Notes: generated by a model not told the origin, from the sequence alone. A DNA stretch of 64,000 nucleotides from Candidatus Sericytochromatia bacterium (GCA_035285325.1 JAYKJB010000132.1:1-64000); one strand, 5' to 3'. Shown: positions 15,877-25,485, numbered from the stretch's first letter. Made by a program: numbers and translations.

Positions 15877-16788
15877 TTGGCCTTGCATTCCGCCGATGCT
15901 TCCCAATCGCCCGCGGACGTGGCCCCGACCGAGGCCTACTGGGCAGGCGTCTGGCGCCGTTTTCGCAAGCACAAGCTGGCACTGGCGGGCCTCATTGCGC
16001 TGGTGAGCCTGGTGCTGGCTTGCTGGGGGGGGCCCTGGCTCTTGCCTTATGGTTTTGACGACCTGGACCTGGATCACGCCAAGGAAGCGTTTTCCTGGGC
16101 CCACCCGCTGGGCACGGATGAACTGGGCCAAGACACGCTGGTTCGTTTGTTGATCGCGGGACGCACGTCGCTGACCGTCGGTCTGGCAGCGGCCTTGTTT
16201 GGTGTGGTGGTGGGCTCGGCCCTGGGGGCGTTGGCTGGTTACTACGGCAAATGGATGGACGGCCTCGTGATGCGGACGGCCGATGTGATGCTGGCAGTCC
16301 CGGTGCTCATGCTGATGATGGTGCTGTCGACTTTCCTCAAATCGATGAATTTCCCTGGGGGCCAGATCGGCATCATCATTTTCATCTTGGGAATGACGGG
16401 CTGGATGACGGTCTCTCGCCTCGTGCGTGGCGAGTTTTTGACCCTGCGCGAGCAGGAATTCATTGAGGCGGCTCACGCTCAGGGCATGCAGGACGGGCGC
16501 ATCATCGTGCGACATATGCTACCCAATGCGATGGCCCCGATCTTTGTGGCCGCTACCCTTGGCGTCGCGGATGCCATCATGATGGAGTCTGCCCTCTCCT
16601 TTTTGGGTTTCGGCATCCAGCCTCCCGTGCCGACCTGGGGCAACATGCTCACCAATGCGCAGCAATACATGATCGATACGCCCTGGCTGGCCGTGTATCC
16701 GGGCCTGCTGATCTTCCTGACGATTGTCAGTGTCAATTACGTGGGCGATGGTCTGCGAGATGCACTGGACCCCAAGCTCAAGCGCTGA
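15877..16788 (+). CDS. oppC: Oligopeptide-type ABC transporter permease OppC
   Basis: This 303-residue partner permease has an N-terminal cytoplasmic segment, a first membrane helix (LALAGLIALVSLVL) and the typical HPLGTDELGQD motif followed by further membrane helices. The EAA-type coupling loop is EFIEAAHAQGMQDGRIIVRH. The start is uncertain: TTG 15877 or TTG 15883, with GAGAGGA upstream. It completes a full five-component transporter. Confidence 0.92.
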   Translation: MALHSADASQSPADVAPTEAYWAGVWRRFRKHKLALAGLIALVSLVLACWGGPWLLPYGFDDLDLDHAKEAFSWAHPLGTDELGQDTLVRLLIAGRTSLTVGLAAALFGVVVGSALGALAGYYGKWMDGLVMRTADVMLAVPVLMLMMVLSTFLKSMNFPGGQIGIIIFILGMTGWMTVSRLVRGEFLTLREQEFIEAAHAQGMQDGRIIVRHMLPNAMAPIFVAATLGVADAIMMESALSFLGFGIQPPVPTWGNMLTNAQQYMIDTPWLAVYPGLLIFLTIVSVNYVGDGLRDALDPKLKR

Positions 16789-17043
16789 TCAGTCGCCCCA
16801 GTACTTGGACAGCCCCAGAACGCGCAACATCTGTTCAGCGCGCTTATAGGCTTTCTCCGGAATGCCGGCGGTGTTCCGGGTGCCGCGCAACTTGTCCATA
16901 ATGACGTACACACAGATGGGGTCCAGGTCAAAGGTGGTCTCGTCGATGATCTGACGAAACTTGGCCATGGCAGCCCGCTCCGAGGCTTCGATGCTCGCGC
17001 GGAGACGCTGGTGTTCGGCGGAACGCTGAGCGGGGTCAGTCAC
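16789..17043 (-). CDS. Small conserved-looking protein of unknown function
   Basis: I do not recognise this 84-residue, mostly helical, charged protein. I place the start at GTG 17043 because a strong GAGGAG site sits six bases upstream; nine more residues would be added by an earlier start lacking a site. The C-terminal part (ICVYVIMDKLRGTRN to MLRVLGLSKYWGD) looks structured and globular. It is convergent with oppC, ending right next to it. Confidence 0.65.
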   Translation of the reverse strand: MTDPAQRSAEHQRLRASIEASERAAMAKFRQIIDETTFDLDPICVYVIMDKLRGTRNTAGIPEKAYKRAEQMLRVLGLSKYWGD

Positions 17044-17191
17044 TGGTTTTCTCCTCTGCCCCACGATCATACTGCGAATGTCGCATCTCCCCCAGCGTGT
17101 TACCGCCCGAAGCCACGATGTTTGCCTGGTGAAATGTGCCGCAGGCCTTGGAGCAATGGGGGTTTTGTCGCTTCCCTGCGGACGCGGGGAT

Positions 17192-17201
17192 GGGGTATAA
17201 C
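17192..17201 (+). promoter_or_regulatory. -10 element upstream of the C26 hydrolase gene
   Basis: GGGGTATAAC, with TATAAC at 17196-17201, gives a start near 17208 and a leader of about 50 bases. The best -35 candidate is weak (TTCCCT at 17172-17177, 18-base spacer). The 215-base divergent gap holds nothing else I recognise. Confidence 0.5.
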
Positions 17202-17258
17202 AGTCCAGGCGGCCTCCGCTTGAAGTGGCGGGCGCGGATCAGCAAAGGGTAGGGGAAC

Positions 17259-18047
17259 TTGGCCGTCTTCATCGGACTCACCGGTAACAGCGAGGGCATG
17301 TCGAGCAGCGCCGCCAGCGGCGATTTTGGTGGCTTTGGCGTCAGGCCGCCGCTCTACTTGATCTCGCAGGATTATTGCAAGGCCCTCATCTCAGCCGGCG
17401 CCATCCCGGTATTTATTCCCCCGGTCGGGGATGCCATGATCCCCTCTTTGGTAGAGTCCCTGGACGGCATCCTGTTCTCCGGTGGGGTCGACATCAACCC
17501 AAAGGAGTATGACGAGGCGGCTCATCCCTTGCTGGGCGACCTCGATCTGGAACGCGATTCCTTTGAGTTGGCCCTCTTTGCGCACGTCTGGCACAAAACC
17601 TCCCTGCCAGTCCTGGGGGTCTGTCGCGGCCTGCAATTGTTGAACGTGGCCCTGGGAGGATCGTTGTGGCAAGACCTGCCCAGTCAGCGTCCCAGCCCGG
17701 TCCATCATTCTCAGCGTGACCACCGATACAAGGCGGTTCATCCCGTGCGAGTCGACCCTGAGAGCTATCTGGGTCAGATCTTGCCCAAGGTCATCGCGGT
17801 GAATTCCCTTCACCATCAGGGCATCAAGGATCTCGCTCCGGGGTTGCGTGCTTCGGCTTGGAGCCCGGATGGCCTGGTGGAGGGCGTGGAGGCCGTGGAC
17901 CATCCATGTCGCATGGCCGTTCAGTGGCATCCGGAAAATCTGGCCGGCTCCTACCCCGAGTTTCTGCGAATTTTCGAACGGTTTATCGATTTTGCTCGGC
18001 AGGCCCGCGAGGCCCGGGTTTCGGGAAGCGGCCCTGTGGTGGCTTGA
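17259..18047 (+). CDS. Gamma-glutamyl-gamma-aminobutyrate hydrolase-type peptidase (C26)
   Basis: This 262-residue class I glutamine amidotransferase-like hydrolase belongs to the PuuD/peptidase C26 family, which cleaves gamma-glutamyl bonds of small compounds. The nucleophile is Cys122 in GVCRGLQLLNVALGG, and the His224/Glu226 pair is in QWHPE. The start is TTG with a GGGTAGGGGA site. Its true substrate is unknown: polyamine-pathway neighbours are absent. It stands alone, and its 3' end converges on the next minus-strand gene with only 13 bases between. Confidence 0.88.
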   Translation: MAVFIGLTGNSEGMSSSAASGDFGGFGVRPPLYLISQDYCKALISAGAIPVFIPPVGDAMIPSLVESLDGILFSGGVDINPKEYDEAAHPLLGDLDLERDSFELALFAHVWHKTSLPVLGVCRGLQLLNVALGGSLWQDLPSQRPSPVHHSQRDHRYKAVHPVRVDPESYLGQILPKVIAVNSLHHQGIKDLAPGLRASAWSPDGLVEGVEAVDHPCRMAVQWHPENLAGSYPEFLRIFERFIDFARQAREARVSGSGPVVA

Positions 18048-18060
18048 GTCTCCAGGAAAA

Positions 18061-18606
18061 TCAGAGCAGCACCTTCAGGCCCAGCACGTCTCCTCGCCCA
18101 TTCAAGCCAAAGGTCCACTCAAGGCCTGGCCGATGCCGATAGGCCACCTCAATTCCAGACGCACGCCAGGGCTCGAGGGCGGTGTAAGCACCTGCCAGGT
18201 TGAAACGTACGCTCCAATGCAGGCCGAAGTGGAAGGCGCTGGCCAGCCCGACCATGGGGGCAACACTCTCAAGGTTCCCGAACGCCGGTCCAGCCGCCTG
18301 CAGACCTCCCACCAAGGCCAGGTGGTAGGGGGCGTCGACCGGATTCCCGGCCAGGCGCAGCAGGGTGCGCACCTCCACGCGTGCACCGACAAAGGCGCGG
18401 CTTCCGATTCCGGCCCCCAGGGTCAGGTGGGGCGCCACGGGAACATCGTAGCTCAGCCCGACAGACTGCCCGCCGGCCAAGCCCAGCCGGGAGGCTGTGC
18501 CCCAATCCGCGGCAGGTTGGGTGCTGGCTCGGACCTCAGGAGTGACCGCGACCCAGCTGGTTGCCAGGCAGGCGAGGCAGGTCGAGAACGCCAGCAGCTT
18601 CGTCAC
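18061..18606 (-). CDS. Exported barrel-like protein of unknown function
   Basis: This 181-residue protein has an N-terminal signal peptide (MTKLLAFSTCLACLATS, cleavage near EVRAS). Alternating polar/hydrophobic strands rich in Gly, Ala and aromatic residues follow and end in a short hydrophobic strand (GDVLGLKVLL), the pattern of a small outer-membrane beta barrel. It resembles in style the C-terminal part of the protein at 55994. An outer-membrane location is inference. It is last in the minus-strand run beginning with ileS. Confidence 0.65.
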   Translation of the reverse strand: MTKLLAFSTCLACLATSWVAVTPEVRASTQPAADWGTASRLGLAGGQSVGLSYDVPVAPHLTLGAGIGSRAFVGARVEVRTLLRLAGNPVDAPYHLALVGGLQAAGPAFGNLESVAPMVGLASAFHFGLHWSVRFNLAGAYTALEPWRASGIEVAYRHRPGLEWTFGLNGRGDVLGLKVLL

Positions 18607-18675
18607 GTCAGCCTCCCGGGAAACAAGGGTCGCTACTTGTCAGGCCGCCATCCAAGACAGGTGACTCACAGCTGC

Positions 18676-19224
18676 TCACTGGGGTGGATCGATGGCGCCG
18701 TGGAAGCGAGCGCTGCGGATGTTCGCCCCATCAAAGTCGGCAGAGGTCAGGACCGCGCCATCAAAATCCACCCCTGCCAGGTTGGCCTCGGAGAGGTCCG
18801 CCAGTTTGAGGTTTGCGCCGCGCGCGGAGGCACCCGCCAGATTGGATTCGGAACAGTCAGCCGCGTGGAGACAGGCATCCTCGAGGTCAGCACCGGCCAA
18901 ATTGGCCTCTGACAGGTCCGTGGCCTCCAGGTTGGCACTCCGGAGGAGAGTACCGGCCAGGTTGGCCTCTGAGAGGTCTGCCCCCACCAAGTGGGCCCCT
19001 GTCAGGTCCGCGCCAGCCAGGTTGACCCCACACAGGTCAGCCCCGGCCAGTCGACTTCCGGCGAGCTGCGCGCCGGCGAGGTCTGCCTCGGCAAGCTGAG
19101 CATTGGTGAGGTCAGCTCCGGCCTGCACGGCGGCCTCGAGAACGTCCCGTAGATTTCCGTCTGCGTGCGAGCCGCGGTAAAGAACTGCATCGGTGGTCTT
19201 ATGACGAATTTCGACTTGCATCAT
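18676..19224 (-). CDS. Pentapeptide-repeat protein
   Basis: This is a 182-residue protein. From about residue 38 to 176 it consists of A(D/N)LxxA-type pentapeptides (for example ADLAG, ANLAG, ADLSE) and would fold into a right-handed quadrilateral beta helix. The first 35 residues (MMQVEIRHKTTDAVLYRG) form a small N-terminal module. Such proteins are abundant in cyanobacteria and mostly have unknown roles; DNA-gyrase protection is known for some. Its ATG overlaps the stop of the preceding DUF2997-like gene, so the two may be made together. Confidence 0.92.
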   Translation of the reverse strand: MMQVEIRHKTTDAVLYRGSHADGNLRDVLEAAVQAGADLTNAQLAEADLAGAQLAGSRLAGADLCGVNLAGADLTGAHLVGADLSEANLAGTLLRSANLEATDLSEANLAGADLEDACLHAADCSESNLAGASARGANLKLADLSEANLAGVDFDGAVLTSADFDGANIRSARFHGAIDPPQ

Positions 19225-19433
19225 CGCCCGCTCTCCCAGCGCCCCTGAGCGTTCCAGTTGGGCTGAACCTCTGACTGGTTCAGATACGCTTCAGGCTTGA
19301 GCTCCCTGGATTCGATCAGCCCCAGTCCCTGCTCCAGCGCCCGGGTGAGGTCCAGACAAGCCTCACCAAGGACACCTTGCACGTGAAGCGTGACCTTGCC
19401 ATCCGGCGAAATCAAACATTCGATTTCTTCCAC
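19221..19433 (-). CDS. DUF2997-like small protein
   Basis: This 70-residue acidic protein has the pattern of the DUF2997 family, common in cyanobacteria: EEIECLISPDGKVTLHVQG, then a helix GEACLDLTRALEQGLG. Function is unknown. The start GTG at 19433 has AGAGGAG five bases upstream and lies inside the end of the TPR gene (22-base overlap); the stop overlaps the pentapeptide-repeat gene. In cyanobacteria this family is often next to a ferredoxin and a Ycf35-like gene, which are absent here. Confidence 0.75.
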   Translation of the reverse strand: MEEIECLISPDGKVTLHVQGVLGEACLDLTRALEQGLGLIESRELKPEAYLNQSEVQPNWNAQGRWESGR

Positions 19434-20935
19434 GCCACTCCTCTTTCGTTGGCGACCGGCCGCCCCTCTGCCTTCGGAGGGGGCGGTTGGCTCTTGACCG
19501 GAGCGTCGCGGCCCTCCATCGTCGCTTGGATCATACCCAATTTCCGATCCAGAGCGGTTTTGGCATCGCCGGAAAAATGGGCCTGGGTCAGCAGTTCCAC
19601 GGCCTCGGCTCCCCGCCCAAGCTTCCACAGCGTGGAGGCAAGGCCGTCCAGGGCGCCTGGACTGTGAGGGTCCTGTCGGACGGCGAGTTCGAAGGTTTCT
19701 CTCGCGGTTTCCAGACGACCTTGATGAAAACAAACCCAGCCCAATCCCACCCTGGCGTCCGTCAAGCGCGGGTCAATTCGCAGCGCCTTCTGATAGGCCC
19801 ACAGGGCCTGGTCGTATTCACGCGCCTCAAGGTACGCGTGGCCCAGGCTGCACGGAAGCTCGGGATCGCGTGGTGATCGACGCGCTGCTTGATTGAATGC
19901 CTCAGCCGCCTCGGTCCAGCGCCCGGCCAGAAAATGAGCCCTCCCGAGCGCACTCAACCAGTTGGGGTCACCCGGTTGGGCGTCGTTCAGACGGGAAAAA
20001 ATCACCTGTGCTTCTTCCGCGTCCGCAGACTCCAGCAGGGCCTCTCCAAGCGCAGCCGCCGCTTCGCCGTCTGCAGGGTCGCGGCGCAAGATTTTTCGCC
20101 AGTAGACCGCCGCCCGATCATGAGCCCCGTGCTGGGCATACAGCCTGGCGAGTCGATGGTCGAGGTCCGTCATCGTAGGGCGCTTGTGGGTGAGTTGCAT
20201 CAGGTGATAGGCGGCCGCCTCCCACTGCCCCAATTGTTCCTGAATGCGGGCGAGGCTTTCATGGGAGCGCGGGTCGTCCGGCCACAGCCTCAGGGCGTCT
20301 TCGAGCAGCGGAGCGGCCTGCGCTGGATCACCCCGCATCTCACAAACCGTAGCCAAACCGAAGTAAGCCTCGGGATCCTGCGCGCCGGCCGCGATGGCAC
20401 GCGCCAGGGCGTCTGCGGCTCGACCCAAGGCGGGCGGATCTTCCGCCATATGAGCCCAACCCAAGCCGACCAACGCCCCCGGATGGCGGGGGGCATTCAA
20501 TTGCGCCCGCCGGAAGGTCTTGATGGCGGCCGCCGCTTCACCATTCCATAATTGGGCCCAACCGAGAGCCGACAGGGCCTCAGGATCGGTAGGCTGGGCC
20601 ACGATGACCCCCTTCAACAGGGTGATGGCATCGGCCAGCTGGCCCCGTTCCAGATGAATGATGGCCATGTTGAAGCGGGCCGTCGGATGCTCCGGCTCCA
20701 ACTCCAGGACCCTGAAATACGCTTCGAGCGCGTCCTCCAAGGCGCCAGCCCGCATGTGACGTTCGCCCTGGGACAGCCATTCGTCCGCCTCACGCCCCGC
20801 TGGCCATTCATCCGCGGGTTCGCTTAGCGGCCCCGGCTGCCCACCTCCCGGGAGGTGCGAATTGAAGCGCCAGCTGAGTCCATCGGTCTGGGGCGGAGGC
20901 ACCCCCTCGCGCTCTGGTCTGGGCGCGCGCGGCAT
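19412..20935 (-). CDS. TPR-repeat protein
   Basis: This protein of about 507 residues is built almost entirely of tetratricopeptide repeats, roughly ten to twelve, from residue 50 to 470 (for example ALEAYFRVLELEPEHPTARF and ALWAYQKALRIDPRLTDARV). The N-terminus is proline/arginine-rich and the C-terminus is a low-complexity Pro/Lys tail. It has no signal peptide, so it is probably a cytosolic protein-interaction scaffold. Its ATG overlaps the ileS stop by one base (TGATG), so it is coupled to ileS. The partner is unknown. Confidence 0.88.
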   Translation of the reverse strand: MPRAPRPEREGVPPPQTDGLSWRFNSHLPGGGQPGPLSEPADEWPAGREADEWLSQGERHMRAGALEDALEAYFRVLELEPEHPTARFNMAIIHLERGQLADAITLLKGVIVAQPTDPEALSALGWAQLWNGEAAAAIKTFRRAQLNAPRHPGALVGLGWAHMAEDPPALGRAADALARAIAAGAQDPEAYFGLATVCEMRGDPAQAAPLLEDALRLWPDDPRSHESLARIQEQLGQWEAAAYHLMQLTHKRPTMTDLDHRLARLYAQHGAHDRAAVYWRKILRRDPADGEAAAALGEALLESADAEEAQVIFSRLNDAQPGDPNWLSALGRAHFLAGRWTEAAEAFNQAARRSPRDPELPCSLGHAYLEAREYDQALWAYQKALRIDPRLTDARVGLGWVCFHQGRLETARETFELAVRQDPHSPGALDGLASTLWKLGRGAEAVELLTQAHFSGDAKTALDRKLGMIQATMEGRDAPVKSQPPPPKAEGRPVANERGVAWKKSNV

Positions 20936-23748
20936 CAGAGCGTAACCACCTCGACGCAACGCCGGCACAGCGTGTCGTGCTCTGCGTCCTGGCCGACCGA
21001 AGGCGAGTATACCCAACAACGTTGACACTTGTGTCCCTCCGCCGGGGCGATGGAAACGCGCAGGGAATCTCCTGGCTCTGCGGTGTCACTCACTCCCGTG
21101 GAATCCAGCCGGACCTCCGAGACGAGAAGGATTTGAGCCAGTACGTCGGTCGGCAGGGTGTTCAAGTGTGCAGCCATGTCTTGGCTGAGAGGCTGAAGCA
21201 CGACACACGCCTCGAGGGCTGATCCGATCATCTTGGCTTGTCGAGCCTGCTCCAGAGCCTTCAACGCGATCTCCCGCCATTCCGCCACCTGGGCCCATTT
21301 CACGGCCAATTCAGCATCCAGCCAGGATGCGTTGGGAGCCGGCCAATCCGCCAGGAAGACACTCTCTGGTTCGGGTTTCAACGCGTCAGGTAGATGGGCC
21401 CAGATATCCTCCGCGAGATGTGAGAGCACCGGCGCAATCAGCACACACAAAGCCGACAACACCTGGTCCAGCACGGTCTGGGTCGCACGCCGAGTGGCAC
21501 CATCCGCCGCGTCGGTATAAAGAGCATCCTTGCGAATGTCAAAGTAAAAGCTCGAAAGGTCGACCACGCAATAGTTTTGAATCACCTGGTAAAAACGGAA
21601 AAATTCAAACGCCTCCAGGGCGTCGGTCAGCTCCTGGGTGACTTCGGCAAGGCGATGCAACGCGTAGCGATCAATCTCGGGCATTTCTTGGAAAGGAACG
21701 GCATCCCGAGCGCGGTCGAAGTCATTCAGGTTGCTGAGCATAAAACGGGCTGTGTTGCGAATTTTGCGGTAGATATCGGCCATCTGTTTGAGGATGTTGT
21801 CCGAGATCCGAACGTCGTTGGTGTAGTCGACGGAAGCAACCCACAGGCGCAGCACGTCTGCTCCATACTGCTCAATGACCTTACTGGGCTCCACCACGTT
21901 GCCCAGCGACTTGGACATTTTTCGGCCCTGTTCGTCGAGCACGAAGCCGTGTGTGATGACCGTTCGATAGGGCGCTTGCGCCCGCGTCGAGACGGCCGTG
22001 AGCAGGGAGGACTGGAACCAGCCCCGATACTGATCGGTCCCTTCAAGATACAGGTCGGCCGGCCAGGAGAGCCCTTCGCGGGTCTCGAGCACCGCCGCGT
22101 GGCTGCTACCGGAGTCGAACCAGACGTCCATGATGTCCTGCTCTTTACGGAACTCTTTGCCACCGCAGCGCGAGCACGCGAGGTGATCGGGCAACAGTTC
22201 ACTGGCCTCCTTGCGCCACCAGGCGTCGGAACCCTCGCGAGCAAAACACGCCCCCACCGCCGCGATCGACTCGGCGTTCAGCAAGGGCTCGTTGTCCTGA
22301 GTACAATAAAAAATGGGAATGGGCACGCCCCAAGTGCGTTGCCGGCTGATACACCAATCAGAACGATTGGCCACCATGTTCTCGATGCGGCGCTCCCCAC
22401 TGCCAGGAATCCACTGCACACCTCGGATGGCCTCAATGGCCGCTTGCCTGAAACCATCGACCGAGGCGAACCATTGCTCCGTTCCGCGGTAGATCACGGG
22501 CTTGTGACAGCGCCAGCAATGCGCATAGGCGTGTTGCAAGGTGCCTTCGTGGACTAGGAACCCGGTGTCCGCCAACCGCTTGATGATGATCGGATTCGCC
22601 TTCGAATAACGCAGGCCCGTTACCAGGGAGCCGGCTTCTTCCGTGAAAACCCCCTGCGCATTGACCGGTGCGAAGACGGGAAGCTGATACTTGCGCCCCA
22701 CCTCAAAATCTTCGAGACCGTGGCCTGGAGCCGTATGCACCAAGCCTGTACCCGTTTCGGCCGTGACGTGTTCACCCAGCACGACCAGACTCGTCCGAGG
22801 CAAAAACGGGTGTTGCGCTTGCAACATCTCCAGTTCTGCGCCCACAAACTCCACCACGACCTCACCGGTCGTACCAGTCTCCGCCAAAAACTCACCCTGG
22901 CGCTCCTGCGCCACCATCAGATAACCATGATGATCCGTGCGCAGCACGACATACTTCATCTTCGGGTGAACGGCGATGCCAAGGTTGGCTGGCAAGGTCC
23001 AGGGGGTGGTCGTCCAGATCACCAGATTGATGGGTTCTGGAATATTGGACAACTTGCCGACCATGGCCTGGCTGGTGGCCTTGAGTGGAAACTTGACATA
23101 AATGCTTTGGGAAACGAAATCGTCGACGTACTCGATCTCTGCTTCTGCCAGGGCGGTCTCACACGTCGGACACCAGTAGACCGGCTTCAAGCCGCGGTAA
23201 ATGAAACCCCGCTGGGCCATCTGGCCAAACACTTCAACTTGCTTGGCTTCGAATGCCGGATCCATGGTGAGATAGGGATTGGCCCAGTCGGCCAGCCCAC
23301 CAAGCCGCTTGAAGCGCGCCTGCTGACCCTCAAGATTTTTCTCCGCAAACAACCGACACTTGGTGCGCAGTTCCACCGGTGTCATCGCGTGGCGGCCACC
23401 CTCTACGTCCTTCAGGACCGCGTGCTCGATCGGAAGCCCATGGCAATCGTAACCAGGGATGAAGGGAGCACGAAAGCCGCGTAAGGACTTGAACTTGACC
23501 ACAATGTCTTTGAGCGTGCGATTCAACGCGTGCCCGATATGGATATTGGGAGAACTCAGGTAGGGCGGACCATCATGGAGCATGTAGGTCGGGGCAGCCT
23601 TGCGCTTTTCTTGAACCCGCGCGTACAGGCCCAAGGTTTCCCAACGCGCTTGAATTTCGGGCTCACGTTGGGTCGAGTTGGCGCGCATGGAGAACGCGGT
23701 CTGGGGGAGATTGAGAGTCCCCTTGTAATCGCGCTGTGCCGTGGTCAT
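20935..23748 (-). CDS. ileS: Isoleucyl-tRNA synthetase
   Basis: This class I synthetase of about 937 residues charges tRNA-Ile. The HIGH motif is at about residue 70 (NIHIGHALN) and KMSKS is followed by LGN. The editing domain is present, and a C-terminal zinc finger (CQRCW ... CRRC) places it in the bacterial type with a Zn domain. Alternative starts exist at GTG 23769, which has AAGG eight bases upstream, and GTG 23778. No T-box leader was seen. It heads a run of overlapping genes and follows the terminator of the dcw cluster. Confidence 0.96.
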   Translation of the reverse strand: MTTAQRDYKGTLNLPQTAFSMRANSTQREPEIQARWETLGLYARVQEKRKAAPTYMLHDGPPYLSSPNIHIGHALNRTLKDIVVKFKSLRGFRAPFIPGYDCHGLPIEHAVLKDVEGGRHAMTPVELRTKCRLFAEKNLEGQQARFKRLGGLADWANPYLTMDPAFEAKQVEVFGQMAQRGFIYRGLKPVYWCPTCETALAEAEIEYVDDFVSQSIYVKFPLKATSQAMVGKLSNIPEPINLVIWTTTPWTLPANLGIAVHPKMKYVVLRTDHHGYLMVAQERQGEFLAETGTTGEVVVEFVGAELEMLQAQHPFLPRTSLVVLGEHVTAETGTGLVHTAPGHGLEDFEVGRKYQLPVFAPVNAQGVFTEEAGSLVTGLRYSKANPIIIKRLADTGFLVHEGTLQHAYAHCWRCHKPVIYRGTEQWFASVDGFRQAAIEAIRGVQWIPGSGERRIENMVANRSDWCISRQRTWGVPIPIFYCTQDNEPLLNAESIAAVGACFAREGSDAWWRKEASELLPDHLACSRCGGKEFRKEQDIMDVWFDSGSSHAAVLETREGLSWPADLYLEGTDQYRGWFQSSLLTAVSTRAQAPYRTVITHGFVLDEQGRKMSKSLGNVVEPSKVIEQYGADVLRLWVASVDYTNDVRISDNILKQMADIYRKIRNTARFMLSNLNDFDRARDAVPFQEMPEIDRYALHRLAEVTQELTDALEAFEFFRFYQVIQNYCVVDLSSFYFDIRKDALYTDAADGATRRATQTVLDQVLSALCVLIAPVLSHLAEDIWAHLPDALKPEPESVFLADWPAPNASWLDAELAVKWAQVAEWREIALKALEQARQAKMIGSALEACVVLQPLSQDMAAHLNTLPTDVLAQILLVSEVRLDSTGVSDTAEPGDSLRVSIAPAEGHKCQRCWVYSPSVGQDAEHDTLCRRCVEVVTL

Positions 23749-23792
23749 GACCCCTTCATTAGACTCCACGAATGTCACCTTTCTTCATCAGG

Positions 23793-23834
23793 AAAAAAAG
23801 GCAGGCCCCCCGTCTCAGAACGAGAAGCCCGCCT
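23793..23834 (-). terminator. Rho-independent terminator downstream of ftsZ
   Basis: On the minus strand AGGCGGGC pairs with GCCTGCCT (one G-U pair), an inner TCTC/GAGA stem is visible in the loop, and seven T follow. It closes the division/cell-wall cluster and separates it from ileS. Confidence 0.8.
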
Positions 23835-23878
23835 CCTTCAGAACGTGCGGACGAAACCTTCCGCCCATCTCGTCCTCT

Positions 23879-23899
23879 GCACCGCCAAGGTGGCGGTGC
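23879..23899 (-). repeat. Hairpin just after the ftsZ stop codon
   Basis: GCACCGCC and GGCGGTGC form an eight-pair stem with a five-base loop starting three bases after the ftsZ stop. No T-run follows. Together with the terminator downstream it may protect the 3' end of the ftsZ message. Confidence 0.45.
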
Positions 23900-23901
23900 C
23901 T

Positions 23902-25104
23902 TCAGAATTGCCGCCGCATGCTCTGCCGGAGAAAATCCGGGATGTCTGGACCGTCTCCATTCCCCCCGGCCGGTGCGGCCGGGACATCGGATGGAGCCGC
24001 CGGGCGCGCCCCGTTAAACGAGGGAGCCTGAGGCTGAATGCTGGGCACGGAGCGCTGAGCCGACTGGAAAGAGGCCGCTGCGGGGGCCGCCTGTGCGGCG
24101 AGCGACTTCGACTGGTCAAACCCAGTGGCGATCACGGTGATGCGAACTTCGCCGTGCAGGCGCTCGTCAAGCACCGCCCCGAAAATAATGTTGGCTTCGC
24201 TATCCACGGATTCGTAGATGACAGCCGCCGCGTCGTTCACCTCGTGCAGCGTCATGTCAGCCCCGCCCGTCACGTTGAAGATAACGCCACAAGCGCCGTG
24301 AATACTGGCTTCGAGCAGAGGGCTGCTGATGGCCTCTCGGGCGGCCTCGACAGCGCGCCCTTCACCACTGGCAGAGCCGATGCCCATCAGAGCAGTACCG
24401 GACATGCTCATCACGGCCTTGACGTCCGCAAAGTCGACGTTGATGAGCCCAGGAATGGTGATGATGTCGGCGATGCCCTGAACCGCTTGCCTGAGAACGT
24501 CATCAGCGATCTGGAACGCCTCCTGCATCGTGGTCCGCTTCTCGACCACCTGAAGCAGCTTGTCGTTGGGAATCACAATCAGCGTATCGACACACTCTTT
24601 GATGGCCGCGACGCCTTCGATCGCCTGCTTCGAGCGCCGGTTCCCTTCGAACAGAAAGGGTCTCGTCACCACGCCCACGGTCAGCGCGCCGGCTTCTCGG
24701 GCCACCGCAGCCACGACCGGCGCGGCACCCGTGCCGGTCCCACCGCCCATCCCTGCAGTGATGAACACCATATCCGCCCCACTCAGGGCTTCGTGGAGAT
24801 CGTCCCGACTTTCCTCAGCAGCTTTGAGGCCCACTTCGGGCTTGCCGCCGGCGCCAAGGCCCCGGGTCACTTTCTGACCAATCTGGAGTTTGCGGTCCGC
24901 CTTGGCCAAAGCCAAAGCCTGAGAGTCCGTGTTGATGGTCCAAAATTCAACGCCGGTCAGGCCGTTCTCAATCATGCGATTGACAGCGTTGGAGCCGCCG
25001 CCACCGACGCCGACCACCTTGATGTTGGCCACGTTATTGAGTTTGTCGTTTCTATCAGGCACCGCGTTCAGCCGAGACGCCCTGGTTCGATTCTTCCCAG
25101 GCAA
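23902..25104 (-). CDS. ftsZ: Cell division protein FtsZ
   Basis: This 400-residue tubulin-like GTPase forms the division ring. It has the glycine-rich GTP-binding loops ([14 protein letters not shown] and [10 protein letters not shown]), the T7-loop segment and a variable Pro/Ala-rich linker ending in the conserved tail DIPDFLRQ. In other bacteria that tail binds FtsA, ZipA or SepF. FtsA is not encoded in this cluster, which fits the cyanobacterial pattern. The start is TTG 25104 with GAAGGAAGGGGG upstream. It is the last gene of the dcw cluster, 27 bases after sbp. Confidence 0.97.
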   Translation of the reverse strand: MPGKNRTRASRLNAVPDRNDKLNNVANIKVVGVGGGGSNAVNRMIENGLTGVEFWTINTDSQALALAKADRKLQIGQKVTRGLGAGGKPEVGLKAAEESRDDLHEALSGADMVFITAGMGGGTGTGAAPVVAAVAREAGALTVGVVTRPFLFEGNRRSKQAIEGVAAIKECVDTLIVIPNDKLLQVVEKRTTMQEAFQIADDVLRQAVQGIADIITIPGLINVDFADVKAVMSMSGTALMGIGSASGEGRAVEAAREAISSPLLEASIHGACGVIFNVTGGADMTLHEVNDAAAVIYESVDSEANIIFGAVLDERLHGEVRITVIATGFDQSKSLAAQAAPAAASFQSAQRSVPSIQPQAPSFNGARPAAPSDVPAAPAGGNGDGPDIPDFLRQSMRRQF

Positions 25105-25131
25105 GTACCGGCATCCCCCTTCCTTCGATTT

Positions 25132-25485
25132 TCAGTGTGTCCAGAACCGATTGACCAGCAACCGTCTCACAATTGCCAAGTTGTCGAACAGCCTCACACC
25201 GAACACCACCACTGCCGCGATGTAGAGATCGATCCCCAGCATGTCACCGAGGTAAGTCAAAGCCGCAGCGAGCAGAGAATTGAACGTGAAACCGCTGATA
25301 AAGACGGTAAGGTCGAACCTGTTTTCGAGACCCGCTCGCACGCCCCCGAGGCCGGTATCGAGGGCCGCAAGGATAGCAACCGCCGTGTACTTTGCCAAGG
25401 AATGAGGAATGCTGACGGGCGCAACGGCCCCCACGCCAATCCCCACGACGAGGCCAACCAGAGGAAGAAGAACGGCACTCGTCAT
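25132..25485 (-). CDS. sbp: Small basic protein, DUF1290 (sbp-like membrane protein)
   Basis: This 117-residue membrane protein has three hydrophobic segments and the GIGVGAV and ALDTGLGGVRAGLENRF motifs of the DUF1290 family. In Gram-positives the gene sits between a DUF881 gene and ftsZ or ftsA, exactly as here. Function is unknown. Its ATG overlaps the DUF881 stop (ATGA). Confidence 0.85.
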   Translation of the reverse strand: MTSAVLLPLVGLVVGIGVGAVAPVSIPHSLAKYTAVAILAALDTGLGGVRAGLENRFDLTVFISGFTFNSLLAAALTYLGDMLGIDLYIAAVVVFGVRLFDNLAIVRRLLVNRFWTH

